A stretch of 64,000 nucleotides of DNA from Odontesthes bonariensis (Eukaryota > Chordata > Actinopteri > Atheriniformes > Atherinopsidae). Location of the stretch: NCBI RefSeq assembly GCF_027942865.1, contig NC_134522.1, forward strand, positions 34,915,149 through 34,979,148, written 5' to 3'. Made by a program: the position numbers and the translations under genes. Of the stretch, positions 1-42,100 are shown piece by piece. Position 1 is the first letter of the stretch. Every line of letters begins with the position of its first letter. The notes beneath the pieces are model-generated. The model worked only from the letters and a program-made list of their open reading frames with translations. It did not search any database and was not told the DNA's origin.

Positions 1-28908
<28,908 letters not shown>

Positions 28909-29050
28909 GTTTTCTGTTGTTAGTGGTGACGGAGCATCTGACGTGGCAGCAGCCCAGTCCGACCCTAATCCACTTCAGAGAGCAAGGGATAACGAAGAGG
29001 TTTCACTCCGCCTCTGTTTCCCGGAGACCAACTACACACTTCCGCCAAAA
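28909..29050 (-). promoter_or_regulatory. scfd1: scfd1 proximal promoter / 5' UTR with UPRE-like and ETS-like motifs
   Basis: Just upstream of the scfd1 ATG the plus strand reads TGACGTGG at 28939-28946, the core bound by XBP1s/ATF6 in unfolded-protein-response elements. On the minus strand GGCGGAAGTG is read from 29046 downward, an ETS/GABPA-type site typical of TATA-less housekeeping promoters. No TATA box was seen. The motif matches are direct; their function is inferred. Confidence 0.5.
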
Positions 29051-29220
29051 AGAAGTGACGATGTTCTTCTTCTTCTTGTAATTTATTGGCGGTTAGCATC
29101 CGTAATGTTGCATTACCGCCACCAACGGTACAATTATGTAACTGCGGGTGTGGAGCGTCGACGAAGGAGTGACAAAATAAAAAAATAAAAAATAAAATAA
29201 ATAAATAGACAAATAAATAA
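29050..29220. repeat. Interspersed repeat fragment upstream of scfd1
   Basis: TTCTTCTTCTTGTAATTTAT, TTGGCGGTTAGC and TGCATTACCGCCACC form a motif familiar from many fish genomes, ending in an A-rich (AAATAAAA)n tract at 29176-29225. Class not assigned. Confidence 0.45.
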
Positions 29221-29839
29221 ACAATTCACAAAATAAAAAAATTAACTAAATCCAAGTGAAGATGTTCAGAGCTCTCGCTTGTTTTATTTGTTTTTCAACT
29301 ATCTTTATTCATAACAAAGTGGATACATTCACACAAGTATCCTGAGTAGAGCAATGAAACACCGTCAGTTGGAAAATAAACAAAAAAATCTAGATACTGA
29401 AAATGCAACTGTATTTTGTGATACAGACAGAATGAAGACTGGAAATGACGTCGGCAACTTTTTTTTAGTCATATTAGCTTGAACTGTCATGGGATTCTGG
29501 AAGTAGAATATTAAATAGGCCGTTTAGGAAAAATCGCGAATTCTGTAGCTCCCTCTGAAGCCTGTAATCGTGCTTGCAAAAATCGAGCGCTCCCGGCTGT
29601 TTTTAACCAATCACGTTAGGGGGGTCTTCCATAAGACATAAAGAGTCTTCCATGCTGAGCGTGAGTCTGCCCCCAGCTTGAGTGCGCGCACACTGGTGTG
29701 AACTCATGTGCACAACCTCGTACACAGAGGGGGAGGGGTTTGGGGGGCGGTTTGGAGCTTGGTAGAGGTTGGGGGAGGGACCTGAAAGTTGTATCAGTTC
29801 GCATTTTCCGACTTTAGACTCAGAATTTTGAAAACCTGC

Positions 29840-30400
29840 CGCCGGCAGCTTTAAGACCAGACTTAAAACTTTCCTTTCTGATAAAGCTTATAGTTAGGGA
29901 TGGCTCAGGTGATCCTGAAACATCCCATAGTTAAGCTGCTATAGGCCCAGACTGCTGGGGGGCCTCATATCACACCTTTCCTCACTTTACTCTCTTTTTT
30001 CCCCGTTTAATTTCTCAAAAGATATTATGTACATGGGACATGTATTGTCATTATTGTTGACAATACATGTCAATACATGTTATTGTGGTCATTAACTCAT
30101 GTTTCCCTGTTCCAACAGGTATCCTTTGAATGGTGTTACAGTGTTTGTTGTCCCCTCTTTTCTGTCCTCTCAAACCCCAGCTGGTGGAGGCGGATGGCCA
30201 CCCTTCCTGGTTCTGGTTCTGCCAGAGGTTTCTTCCTGTTCAAAGGGAGTCGTTTCTCTCCACAGTCGCCTCAGGCACGCTCAGGACGGGAGATTGGACT
30301 GAAGACAAGTTTCAGTGCAATCTGTTGGTTTCTTAGCTAGGAATTTTTTTTTGAATGGACTCTGAATTGGATTATTTTGAAATTAATAAATTGGATTATG
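29840..30400 (+). mobile_element. L2-like LINE 3' UTR fragment
   Basis: Begins AAGACCAGACTTAAAACTTT, TCTGATAAAGCTTATAGTTA, then GTGGAGGCGGATGGCCACCC and GGTTTCTTCCTGTTCAAAGG, ending in GAATTGGATT-like repeats. It parallels the sequence after the RT block at 17430-17690. No ORF retained. Confidence 0.6.
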
Positions 30401-30403
30401 ATT

Positions 30404-33400
30404 ACCCCCCCATGAGCTGTCACCTTATCGTGGTGGGGGAGTTTGCGTGCCCCAATGAGTCTGGGAACTAGGGTCACCCATGGCAAACAGATCCTAGATG
30501 AGGTACCAGACAAAGAACAGCTCATAAAACCCCTATGATGATGGACAATATTGGACACCGTGTACCCTTGCCCGGACGCGGGTCACCGGGGCCTCCCCCT
30601 GGAGCCAGGCCCAGGGGTGGGGCCCGCCGGCGAGTGCCTGGTGGCCGGGTCTGTGCCCGTGGGGCTCGGTCGGGCACAGCCCAAAGAAATTACACGGGTC
30701 CCCCTTCTGACGGGCTCACCACCCGTGGGAGGGGCCATGGGGGTCGGGTGCATTGTGAGCTGGGCGGCAGCCGAAGGCAGAGACCTTGGCGGTCTGATCC
30801 TCGTCTACTGAAGCTGGCTCTTGGGACGTGGAACGTCACCTCTCTGCTGGGGAAGGAGCCTGAGCTGGTGCGCGAGGCTGAGCGGTTCCGGCTAGATATA
30901 GTCGGACTCACCTCGACGCATGGCTTGGGCTCCGGAACCAGCCTCCTCGAGAGGGGTTGGACTCTCTTCCACTCTGGAGTTGCCCGTGGTAAGAGGCGTA
31001 GAGCAGGTGTGGGCATACTTATTGCCCCCCGGCTATGCGCCTGTACATTGGGGTTTACCCCGGTGAGCGAGAGGGTAGCCTCCCTCCGCCTTAGGGTGGG
31101 GGGACGGGTCCTGACTGTTGTTTGTGCTTATGCACCGAACGGCAGTTCAGAGTACCCACCCTTTTTGGAGTCCCTGGAGGAGGCACTGGAGAGTGCTCCT
31201 CCGGGAGACTCCCTCGTCCTGCTGGGGGACTTCAATGCTCACGTGGGCAATGACAGTGAGACCTGGAGGGGCGTGATTGGGAGGAACGGCCCCCCTGATC
31301 TGAATCAGAGTGGTGTTTTGTTATTGGACTTCTGTGCTCGTCACGGACTGTCCATAACGAACACCATGTTCGGGCATAAGGGTGTCCATAAGTGCACTTG
31401 GCACCAGGACACCCTAGGCCGCAGCTCGATGACCGACTTTGTGGTCGTATCGTCGGACTTGCGGCCGTATGTCCTGAAGAGAGGGGCAGAGCTGTCAACT
31501 GATCACCACCTGGTGGTGAGTTAGCTCCGCTGGTGGGGGAGGAAGCCGGTCAGACCTGGCAGGCCCAAACGTATTGTGAGGGTCTGTTGGGAACGGCTGG
31601 TGGAATCCCCTGTAAGGAGGAGTTTCAACTCCCACCTCCGGCAGAGCTTCAACCATGTCCCGGCGGAGGTGGGGGACATTGAGCCCGAATGGGCCATGTT
31701 CCGTGCCTCCATTGTTGAGGTGGCCGACCGGAGCTGTGGCCGTAAGGTGGTCGGTGCCTGTCGTGGCGGCAACCCCCGACCCCGCTGGTGGACACCAGTG
31801 GTGAGGGAAGCCATCAAGCTGAAGAAGGAGTCCTATCGGGCCTTTTTGGCCAGTGGGACTCTGGAAGCAGCTGATGGGTACCGACAGGCCAAGCGGAACG
31901 CGGCCTCGGCGGTTGCTGAGGCAAAAACTCGGGCTTGGGAGGAGTTCGGGGAGGCCATGGAGAATGATTTCCGGACGGCCTCGAGGAGTCGGGGGGGGAG
32001 CGGTGCACGGTCAACACCGTGTATGGTGAGGGCGGGGCTCTGCTGACCTCAACTAGGGACGTCGTGAGTCAGTGGGGGGAATACTTCGAGGGCCTCCTCA
32101 ATCCTACCGACACGCCTTCCGATGAGGAAGCAGAGTTGGGGAGCTCGGACGTGGGGCCTCCCATTTCTGGGGCTGAGGTTGCCGAGGTGGTCAAAAAACT
32201 CCTCGGTGGCAACCGGGGTGGATGAGGTCCGTCCTGAGTTCCTCAAGGCTCTGGATGTTGTAGGGCTGTCTTGGTTGACACGCCTCTGCAGCATCGCGTG
32301 GACATCGGGGGCAGTGCCTTTGGACAGGCAGATCGGGGTGGTGGTCCCTGTTGCGGCGAGTGAGTGACAATGCTGAGTGCCCGCGCCTGCTTCTGACCGT
32401 TCTCCCCTGCACGCAGCGGGGAGCGCGCACGTATGCCGACACCGGCAACCGCTCGCCCGCAGGTGAAGCGGATGACTAATTATTCCCTGAGCTGAGGGAG
32501 CAGCGGGCTCTCTTTGTGTGTGTGTGTCGAAAGAACGGACGCTTTCCACGAGACAGGCAAGGAAAAGGACTTAAAAAAAACTCCTAAAGGACTGCCGGTG
32601 AGCTTGTGGAGAAAAAAAAAAAAAAGCTTGCTTCTGGTCTTAGGAGGTGGATGCCCGTCAGATTATTTGTTTATTATTTGTTACTGGGTCACTTGTTTAA
32701 GTTATTCATATCGTATCATGTGTGTGACCCAGGATATTTTAATTACGGAGAGTGATGATCCAATGTATGGACTGTTAAAAAGAAAAAAGAAATAAATAAA
32801 TACTTAAGTTAAAAAAGGATGTATTAAAAATAGATTTAGTTAATTTAACAGACGAAATGCCTCTAAAACCATGCACTGAGTATACACTGTAAAAAACTGT
32901 GCTAACATTAGTCCCTTTTATTGATATATTTATTAATGTTAGATGGCTAAATTTATCTGTGTACACTGAAGTAATGTTTATATATATATATATATCTAGC
33001 AATACTTTGCTTTTCTATGGTAATAATTTGTGTTTGATTTGTTAAAGGTTTTTCACCTGTGCCAGGGCCTGTGCCAAAACCTGTGCCAAAAGAAAAATAA
33101 AGAAAAAGGATAAAGCACTGAGTGAAGTCCTGCGTCTAGTTTTCAGGAGTGTGAGACCCTTCCCTTTTCAAGTGTGGGAAAGCTTGACCTGTTAAAATCA
33201 CTTGACAGTCCCCCTCTTTAAAAAGGGGGACCGGAGGGTGTGTTCCAACTATAGGGGGATCACACTCCTCAGCCTCCCTGGTAAGGTCTATTCAGGGGTA
33301 CTGGAGAGGAGAATCCGCCGGATAGTCGAATCTCGGATTCAGGAGGTGCAGTGTGGTTTTCGTCCTGGCCGTGGAACAGTGGACCAGCTCTATCCCCTCG

Positions 33401-33580
33401 GCAGGATCCTGGAGGGTGCATGGGAGTTCGCCCAACCGGTCTACATGTGTTTTGTGGACTTGGAGAAGGCGTTCAACCATGTCCCTCGGGGACTCTTGTG
33501 GGGGGTGCTCCGGGAGTATGGAGTGCCGGACTCCTTGATATGGGCTGTTCGGTCTCTGTATGACCGGTGTCAGATGAAAG
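30404..33580 (+). pseudogene. 5'-complete, damaged RTE/Rex3-like LINE interrupted by a solo LTR
   Basis: Plus-strand non-LTR retrotransposon. The 5' leader CCATGAGCTGTCACCTTATC leads to a Gly/Arg-rich start and an AP-endonuclease domain from about 30820: [61 protein letters not shown] at 31522 breaks the frame, a deletion and shift fall near 31990, and another shift near 32220. RT motifs start with GVDEVRPEFLKALDVVGLSW and VPLDRQIGVVV; a solo LTR (32349-33207) then intervenes, and RT resumes with LFKKGDRRVCSNYRGITLLS, GFRPGRGTVDQLYPLGRILE and CFVDLEKAFNHVPRGLLWGV. Similarity stops at about 33575, before the catalytic YxDD-type box, so the 3' half is missing. Inactive. Confidence 0.85.
32349..33207. 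mobile_element. Solo LTR, 859 bp, inserted in the LINE reverse transcriptase
   Basis: Begins TGTTGCGGCG and ends CACTTGACA, with TG..CA termini. Flanked by a perfect 5-bp duplication GTCCC (32344-32348, 33208-33212). Removing the LTR and one GTCCC makes the flanking LINE frame continuous across the site, which fixes the boundaries. Contains AATAAA at 33096-33101, a GC-rich 5' part and a tandem CCTGTGCCAAAA. No internal coding region, so an LTR-LTR recombination remnant of an unclassified LTR retroelement. Confidence 0.85.
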
Positions 33581-34465
33581 ATTATTCAGTGTGCACACTG
33601 ATGACAGTTCTGGTTCAGTGAAGGGACACTCTTCTCTGTGCCAGGACCATGAAATCTTCTACAATGCATCTGCCTCTACCAAACAGTGGCAGGAAAACAT
33701 TTTTTCTGCTATTCACAGGAAGGGATATTTATCAAATCGCCTCAATTAGCCCACAAACTGAGAAACAGCACAAAAATTGGCTTTAAATTCGGGTAAAATC
33801 TGATAATCATTTCAATGTTTAATCATATTTTGAATAACAAAGAAAAACATGACAAACAACAGCAAACAGAGCAAGAATCAGTTATCCTGTAGCACAAACT
33901 GTACAGTGAAAATGTCACCGAGCTAAAAGCAATTCTTAAGGCAAAAGTATCAACTCAGCACTGTACAAATCCCAGCAGATTTGACCAGTTTGCGTCACAT
34001 AGCAAAAACACAGGATAAAGCCACTCAGTTCAGAGTTGGACATCTAAAGATCAAAAAGTAAGACGGCTCAATGATGAACAGATGTTTTTAAGGAAAGGAA
34101 AAGTTTAGTATTTAAGTCGTTTTTTTGCTGACGCATTACTAATGAAACGTGAGAAACTCATTCGGCCATTAGAGCCTAACAACATGCACAGAATCCTCCG
34201 AAAACGGAAATACCAACCATAACTAAAACACATATACCTTTTCTAATATCATAATGAACATGTTGAAAAGCATTTCAAGTCAAATTGATCATCTAGATCT
34301 TTATTTTGAATTAATCTCACAATAAAACTCTGAGGCAACAGTGAAAGTATCAACTGCCCTTATTGCTACCTTTTTAGGAATGAAATCATCCATAAATGAG
34401 GTTATCTTTATTTACAGCGAATGCTACATGCAAGATGTGTTGGATACCTTGTTTTTCCCACAAAT
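33581..34465. other. Intergenic, nothing recognised
   Basis: AT-rich sequence between the LINE relic and the next repeat; only short ORFs without similarity. Confidence 0.5.
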
Positions 34466-34467
34466 AT

Positions 34468-34735
34468 ATCAGCCATCCATCCATCTTCCACATCTGCTTC
34501 ACCCTATTCAGGCTCACAGGAGGGGGGGGGGGGGGGTCTATCAGCCCTGGACAGGCTGTCAGTCCATCACTATCCACTCACTATCCCACTCACTCCAAGA
34601 GAACATTATACTAATTAATGCACAATCTGCGCACGCCCAGGGTCAACATGCAAACTCCACCCAGCTGGAACTGAGAACCTTCCTGCTGTGAGGTGATGGT
34701 TCCAACCACCACACCAATGTGCAGAGCCACATGTA
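34468..34735 (-). mobile_element. Interspersed fish repeat with (CCAT)n end and poly-G tract
   Basis: CATCCATCCATC start, CATGCAAACTCCACCCAG, GAGAACCTTCCTGCTGTGAG and CCACACCAATGTGC match the layout of a very common fish retroposon whose 3' end is ATGG repeats, so the element points to the minus strand. It holds a 16-base G run at about 34520-34536. Diverged. Confidence 0.5.
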
Positions 34736-35836
34736 TCATGCAGCAGATATGTTTCAGACCAATAATGACCAAAACAAAAGCTCAGCTTACAAATACTGCT
34801 ATCAAGATTAGGTTCCACAAGGACATTTCATCCATGTGATGTGCTTTTCCAGATTTATATCTTCAGGGAGAAACGGTCTGCTTGGACTTCGTAGCCACAG
34901 GGTACAGAAATCAATGCATTAAGATGGACGGATAGACATTGCTCTGGTCTGTGGTTTCCAGTTGTGTCCTGTGCTTGGTCTTAAAACACCTGCTTCCAAA
35001 TAGTTCTAAAACTGAAAATGTGTACAGATTTAGGTCTATCAGATACTAGCAGAACCTAAACAGAGCTGGCTCAGTGTATCTGATGTCATGCTCTTTGTCA
35101 CCTTTTCTTAGCCTTTACTGGACAGTGACACCAGACAGGGAAGGGCAGCAACAAGGACCTGGCCTCTGGCAGATGTGATCACACGCACTGCAGGATGCCA
35201 GATGGAATGCCGTCCACATTCATATCACCCACTGCTTTATAAAAAAAAGAGGAAGCTTTTCTGGAGTTTTTTCACACATTAAACTTTCCTAAACATTGTC
35301 CAGAGTGGCTGCATGTGAGAAGGCAAATGTTCCCCAACAGACAGACACCCAGCCAGCACCATATTCAGTTCAGCGTGTCCCATGTGAGAGAGCAGCTACA
35401 TCCTGAGTCAGGATCCTGACAAGTACTGCTGCTTTTACCCGTTCATCAAGGTCGCAGATAGGTCTGAATACACTTAGCACAGGTAATGACCCAGAAACAG
35501 TCACCAGGGAGTTGAAGCTGGGAACCTCGCCCACCTTCCTGGATGTGGTCGAAACAAATCTGTGAATCCCACACAGACCTTTGCATCATGTCCTCCCTTC
35601 CCTTGTGCTCTTTCTGGATGCCACTTCCAGATCATTTGAACTGTGAGAGCCCCTCTCACATGGAACCCCTCCAGCAAAACCTCCAAAGATGTTACACTGC
35701 TCTGCTACACATTGGGATAAGACATTGAGAATAAAAAAAGAAAAACTAAATAAAAATCACTATATTGGATGGAATGAGAACAGCTCCAGCTCCAATAAGA
35801 GATATTTCCTTGGAAGTTCATCTTTGAAGAAATAAC

Positions 35837-36165
35837 CTAAATGACTTCATGCAAAGTCATGCTCTGACTCTCTGAGGGGAGGAGGTGTGCATGGTGGCTG
35901 ATGGCCTGCTCCATGGAGCTCTTAAAGGCCTGGTAGGAGGAGGGGACAGGCAGGAGGAGGACTTTGGACTCTGGTTTGCTCTGAGGGAAAAGACCCTCAT
36001 CTCTCCACTCTACATCTTCCTCCTCCTCTTTGGATCCCAGTTGAGAGGAGGTGGCATGTTGGAGGAAGACAATGGAGGGATCAGGGAGGAAGCCAACTGC
36101 TGGCAGCTCCTCAGCTCCAGTGGCGAAGCGAAGGATGTCCTGCAGGGAGATGGAGCTTCTTCCAA
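35837..36165 (-). CDS. g2e3: g2e3 exon 17 (terminal, HECT-like C-lobe)
   Basis: Encodes [40 protein letters not shown], an acidic insert [18 protein letters not shown], then [20 protein letters not shown] and a final MTLHEVI before TAG at 35839-35837. Acceptor TCTCCTCAG. Where active HECT ligases have TCFNxLxLP this copy reads ESKVLLLPV, with no Cys. Confidence 0.94.
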
Positions 36166-39100
36166 CTGAGGAGAGGGAAGGGGAGTTCAGTACTGCATGA
36201 AAAGCCCAACAGCATCGAATACTACATTTTAAGTTACAGTCCTTCATGTAGATACTTGCACACATAAGGTGGAAAGAAGATTTATTCCTATGAGCCCATA
36301 AGAAGTTATTTTAATTCACACAGAAATGACTTTCCTTAAAGTCCCATCTACAAAACCTCAAAACAGTCGAGTCAAACAGGGCAAAAACAGAGAAATCTCA
36401 CTCTGAGCCCTTCAAGCAGATGCAGTGGACTCTGGTCTCAACCCTCTCTTTGAGAAAAGCCTTTTTACTGAAGAACGGGACTTTTTCTCAGCACAGCAAC
36501 TTGAAAGAGGATACCCACTCACGTGTGATTGTCATCTTTTTACTGATGCACCACCACTCCTATCCATCTTTATTCCATCTTTACTTCCTTTTTTCCTGTT
36601 TCCCACAACGCCTGCATCTTAACTGAACGAATTAGACATGTGAACATTGCATGTTTGTCCAAATCTAATCTGAATATCTTCCTTTGCTCAAGTCTTTCTT
36701 GAAAAACAATACGAGTAAAACAATCAATTTGAATCAACACAAGATAAAAGGAACATTTGACCTTCACACTCCAGCAGGAAGTGTCTCCAGAAGGTGACGA
36801 CGGCCATCTCTTGGTTCAGTTTCTCCTCCTGCTCAGAAAAGCCTACGGTGAAGAGCTGACCCAGAGTCTGAGCTGTGAGACCATCTGCAGCTTTGCAGAA
36901 AACGCTGCAGAAGACTGACGGGAAGAGCTGAACCTGGAGCAGATCAGAGTTGGATTTTTGCAGTTTGAATTTCCATCAGTTACAAAAACAGAATACAAAA
37001 ACTTCCTGTTGCCGAGGCAGATGCTGGCTCTTATTACAGCCTGCTGGCTTTGACATTATTCAGTCCACAGTTAAAAATGCTTTAGATTGGGGCAGAAAAT
37101 TCCCAGTAAATATCTGAGAAATTTCAGGAAACTTTAATTCTGGAATTTTGGAAATATTCCAAATTGGATTATTTATTTATAAACAATGACTTTCCATCAG
37201 CATTAGCTGGTGGGCACCTCCACCTCCACACATTGAATGGCATTTTACTGTTGAATAAGATAAACAGCTGTATCGATAGATAGCTAAAGAAACAGAAGAA
37301 GATTTTATACATCAGTTGTAAAATATTTTACAATGAAATTTAGTATGTTTACAGAAAACCATCGAGCAGGAGGCAGAAGTAAGAGCATCACATTTGAGGT
37401 AGCTAGCACCATGATAAGATGGCCTCTTTAATGAAACGATGCTAGCTAGCTTACATTCAGTATATTTGGTTTACCAGTTAGCTAGCTCATGTATGAATTA
37501 TTGTGATTTAATAGTTGCTCGTTAAACTTTGACACCATAGATCAAATAAATCTACCTCCTAATATCACCAAAACTTTGCGCTCAAATGTGTGACATCAAT
37601 AGTCTGTCTGTGCTCAAAGAGTAGCTTTAGTAGTCTAAAAAAAATCCTCCGTGCATGTGAGGGAGGAATGACCAACGCATGTGTAGGTGTGGCCTCCACA
37701 GCCCTGCAGTCAGTAGTGTGCTGTGATCACACAATAACAGATACCCGACTGTATTTGCATCAAATCTGATCGTTTTAGCCAAGATTATGCTAAAATAGCT
37801 TTCATATATACTTCATTTAAGTTCTAAATTTTCAGTTAATTCTCTTAAATTCCCATGAAAAGTTTCCAACTTTGAAAATTCCCAGAATTTTGCAACACAA
37901 CTACAAATCTTTCAAAACTTTACACGAACATCCATTTTCTTATTAAACCACAGCTCTACACTTGTCTTGTACCCAAAGAAATAATCCACTCTTGCATTGT
38001 ATGCTGCTCTGAGAAACAGCAACAATACTATTTACCTGAAAACAATGTAACTGACACATGTCTAACAGATGGATGAATTCATTGTTACTTTGAGGCTTCG
38101 TAGGTGTAAAATCCTGTCTTCATCTTTACAGTAGCTTTGTGCTGAAAAAACTCACCTGGTCAAATACACCCAAAGTCTGCAGACCCTCACGGAATCTGCA
38201 GGAGGACAAAAACAACCAAAGCACAGTTATTACAGCTTTGGCCCTTTTATTCACATTTCAGCTTAAAAAAATGCAGTTAGAGAAGTTTGAGAAATGATGA
38301 AAAAGGCACCAAACATCAGTGTTTGCAGCTGATTTTGTATTATTATTCTTTTACATTCAAGGTATCTTTATCCTTGTGTTTTTATGACAAGTCTAACATT
38401 TCATGTAATAACCTTGAGATACTTTTCCAATGGGTGAAACATATAGATTCCACGGTCTTGGAGGATGATCATTCAGCTGTTTTCGATTACAGAAAGTAAG
38501 AAAAATCACTGATATGACACAAAAGAGTAGAATATTCTCGCTTTCCAAAACATACCTAAAACAGTTTTTATAACATTTTGCAGGCCCATAAGCAGTCCTA
38601 TCAAAAGGCCACTTCCATGCACTGCAATCCTCTCATGTAGTGTACCTTTGTTAACTGGGCATTTCTATTGGTTTATCTCACCTCTGCAGTGGCAGCTGCA
38701 TCCTGGTGATCATGGTGAAGCCGACTACATCATCCACCAGAGCCTCTCTCTCCTCCAGGCTACTGACTGGTCTGTTGCAGCCAGCCAGCTCCAGGTACTC
38801 CCAGCACGCTGCCATGACTTCTCTCAGATCATCTAAAGACTCTGCCTTTGCAATCTGAAACAATGATCCGTTTAGTTCAGTTTTACATTTACAGAGGTGT
38901 GAAATGCTGCTGTCATCAGCTGTGGGGTGCATAAGGCAAGCCTGCAGGCCTGGGACTTTGTCCTGTGCTCACCCGAGTGACTTGGTGGGTGAAGTGTGTT
39001 TCAGGTGTCATGTGTTGGACAGTGAGTGGGCAGTTGGCTGGGTAGTTGAACAGACACTGATAGAGAGCGTGGGAGAAGAAGCCAACAGGTGGGCCGCCAT

Positions 39101-42100
39101 GAACCAAAGAGAGAGCCAGCAGACAGCCAATGTCAAAGTACAGGTCATCCCGAAGAGCTGAACGACACACACACACACACACACTTTATGCACACCTCAT
39201 AAGGTGGGATGCTGGAGTTTAAGTAACCTGGAATACCCAGTAGGATGCTTGTCTATATATGAATGTAAAGCCAATCTGACAGCCAAGCAGAGGCTCATTG
39301 GTTACATGACATGTTCCTAATAAATGATCTCAATCACTTCTTATTACCCTGGGAATCCAGTGCCAGGTTTCTGGACCCACATGGACCTTCAAACGCCACA
39401 GAGTCCTGGATCTGCTGCACCAGCAGCTTCAAAAAGTACTGCTTGGCTGTGTTCGGGTCCAGGAGGGTGCTGGGAAATGCAGTTTGATGCTGCTCATCTA
39501 TGAACCTGGACAAAGATGGGAAACAGTTAAAAGGAGAACAGGCATGGAAAGTATCCAAGAGAAAAATGTTCAGAAAGAGGAACCGAGGTGAATATTTTAT
39601 CTACTGACCTAATGGACAGAGTGTGGGTGGGGTTGAAGTCGGCCCTCCTGACCAGCTCCAGACCAGCTGACAGAGCCTGATCCCCATTCACTTCCACCTG
39701 GACACTGACAGGATGAAGCTGAGGGACTAAAGACTGAAGCAGCTCCTCAGGTGATCCAGATTTTACAGCTAAAGATGGTCTGAAAGAGACGGAGACAAAG
39801 TTCCACTCACAAAAACTTTTACAGGAGGGAACATGGCTGAGCTGTGCTATGTTTGCATACCTTTTACAGGAGGGAACATGGCTGAGCTGTGCTATGTTTG
39901 CATACCTTTTACAGGAGGGAACATGGCTGAGCTGTGCTATGTTTGCATACCTTTTACAGGAGGGAACATGGCTGAGCTGTGCTATGTTTGCATACCTTTT
40001 ACAGGAGGGACCATGGCTGAGCTGTGCTATGTTTGCATACCTTTTACAGGAGGGAACATGGCTGAGCTGTGCTATGTTTGCATACCTTTTACAGATGGGA
40101 ACATGGCTGAGCTGTGCTATGTTTGCATACCTTTTACAGGAGGGAACATGGCTGAACTGTGCTATGTTTGCATACCTTTTACAGGAGGGAACATGGCTGA
40201 GCTGTGCTATGTTTGCATACCTTTTACAGGAGGGAACATGGCTGAGCTGTGCTATGTTTGCATACCTTTTACAGGAGGGAACATGGCTGAGCTGTGCTAT
40301 GTTTGCATACCTTTTACAGGAGAGAACATGGCCGAGCTGTGTTATGTTTGCATACCTTTTACAGATGGGAACATGGCTGAGCTGTGCTATGTTTGCATAC
40401 CTTTTACAGGTGGGAACATGGCTGAGCTGTGCTATGTTTGCATACTTTTTACAGATGGGAACATGACTGAGCTGTGCTATGTTTGCATACCTTTTACAGG
40501 AGGGAACATGACTGAGCTGTGCTATGTTTGCATACCTTTTACAGATGGGAACATGGCTGAGCTGTGCTATGTTTGCATACCTTTTACAGGAGGGAACATG
40601 GCTGAGCTGTGCTATGTTTGCATACCTTTTACAGGAGGGAACATGGCTGAGCTGTGCTATGTTTGCATACCTTTTACAGGAGGGAACATGGCTGAGCTGT
40701 GCTATGTTTGCATACCTTTTACAGATGGGAACATGGCTGAGCTGTGCTATGTTTGCATACCTTTTACAGGAGGGAACATGGCTGAGCTGTGCTATGTTTG
40801 CATACCTTTTACAGGAGGGAACATGGCTGAGCTGTGCTATGTTTGCATACCTTTTACAGGAGGGAACATGGCTGAGCTGTGCTATGTTTGCATACCTTTT
40901 ACAGGAGGGAACATGGCTGAGCTGTGCTATGTTTGCATACCTTTTACAGGTGGGAACATGGCTGAACTGTGCTATGTTTGCATACCTTTTACAGGAGGGA
41001 ACATGGCTGAGCTGTGCTATGTTTGCATACCTTTTACAGGAGGGAACATGGCTGAGCTGTGCTATGTTTGCATACCTTTTACAGATGGGAACATGGCTGA
41101 GCTGTGCTATGTTTGCATACCTTTTACAGGAGGGAACATGGCTGAGCTGTGCTATGTTTGCATACCTTTTACAGGTGGGAACATGGCTGAACAGTGCTAT
41201 GTTTGCATACCTTTTACAGGAGAGAACATGGCCGAGCTGTGCTATGTTTGCATACCTTTTACAGATGGGAACATGGCTGAGCTGTGCTATGTTTGCATAC
41301 ATTTTACAGGTGGGAACATGGCTGAGCTGTGCTATGTTTGCATACCTTTTACAGGAGGGAACATGGCTGAGCTGTGCTATGTTTGCATACCTTTTACAGA
41401 TGGGAACATGGCTGAGCTGTGCTATGTTTGCATACCTTTTACAGATGGGAACATGGCTGAGCTGTGCTATGTTTGCATACCTTTTACAGGAGGGAACATG
41501 GCTGAGCTGTGCTATGTTTGCATACCTTTTACAGGAGGGAACATGGCTGAGCTGTGCTATGTTTGCATACCTTTTACAGATGGGAACATGGCTGAGCTGT
41601 GCTATGTTTGCATACCTTTTACAGGAGGGAACATGGCTGAGCTGTGCTATGTTTGCATACCTTTTACAGATGGGAACATGGCTGAGCTGTGCTATGTTTG
41701 CATACCTTTTACAGGTGGGAACATGGCTGAGCTGTGCTATGTTTGCATACCTTTTACAGGAGGGAACATGGCTGAGCTGTGCTATGTTTGCATACCTTTT
41801 ACAGATGGGAACATGGCCGAGCTGTGCTATGTTTGCATATCTTTTACAGGTGGGAACATGGCTGAGCTGTGCTATGTTTGCATACCTTTTACAGATGGGA
41901 ACATGGCTGAGCTGTGCTATGTTTGCATACCTTTTACAGGAGGGAACATGGCTGAGCTGTGCTATGTTTGCATACCTTTTACAGATGGGAACATGGCCGA
42001 GCTGTGCTATGTTTGCATACCTTTTACAGGAGGGAACATGGCTGAGCTGTGCTATGTTTGCATACCTTTTACAGATGGGAACATGGCTGAGCTGTGCTAT

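Noticed and set aside
35885..36169. 94-codon plus-strand ORF opposite g2e3 exon 17
   Set aside because: Antisense shadow of a confirmed coding exon.
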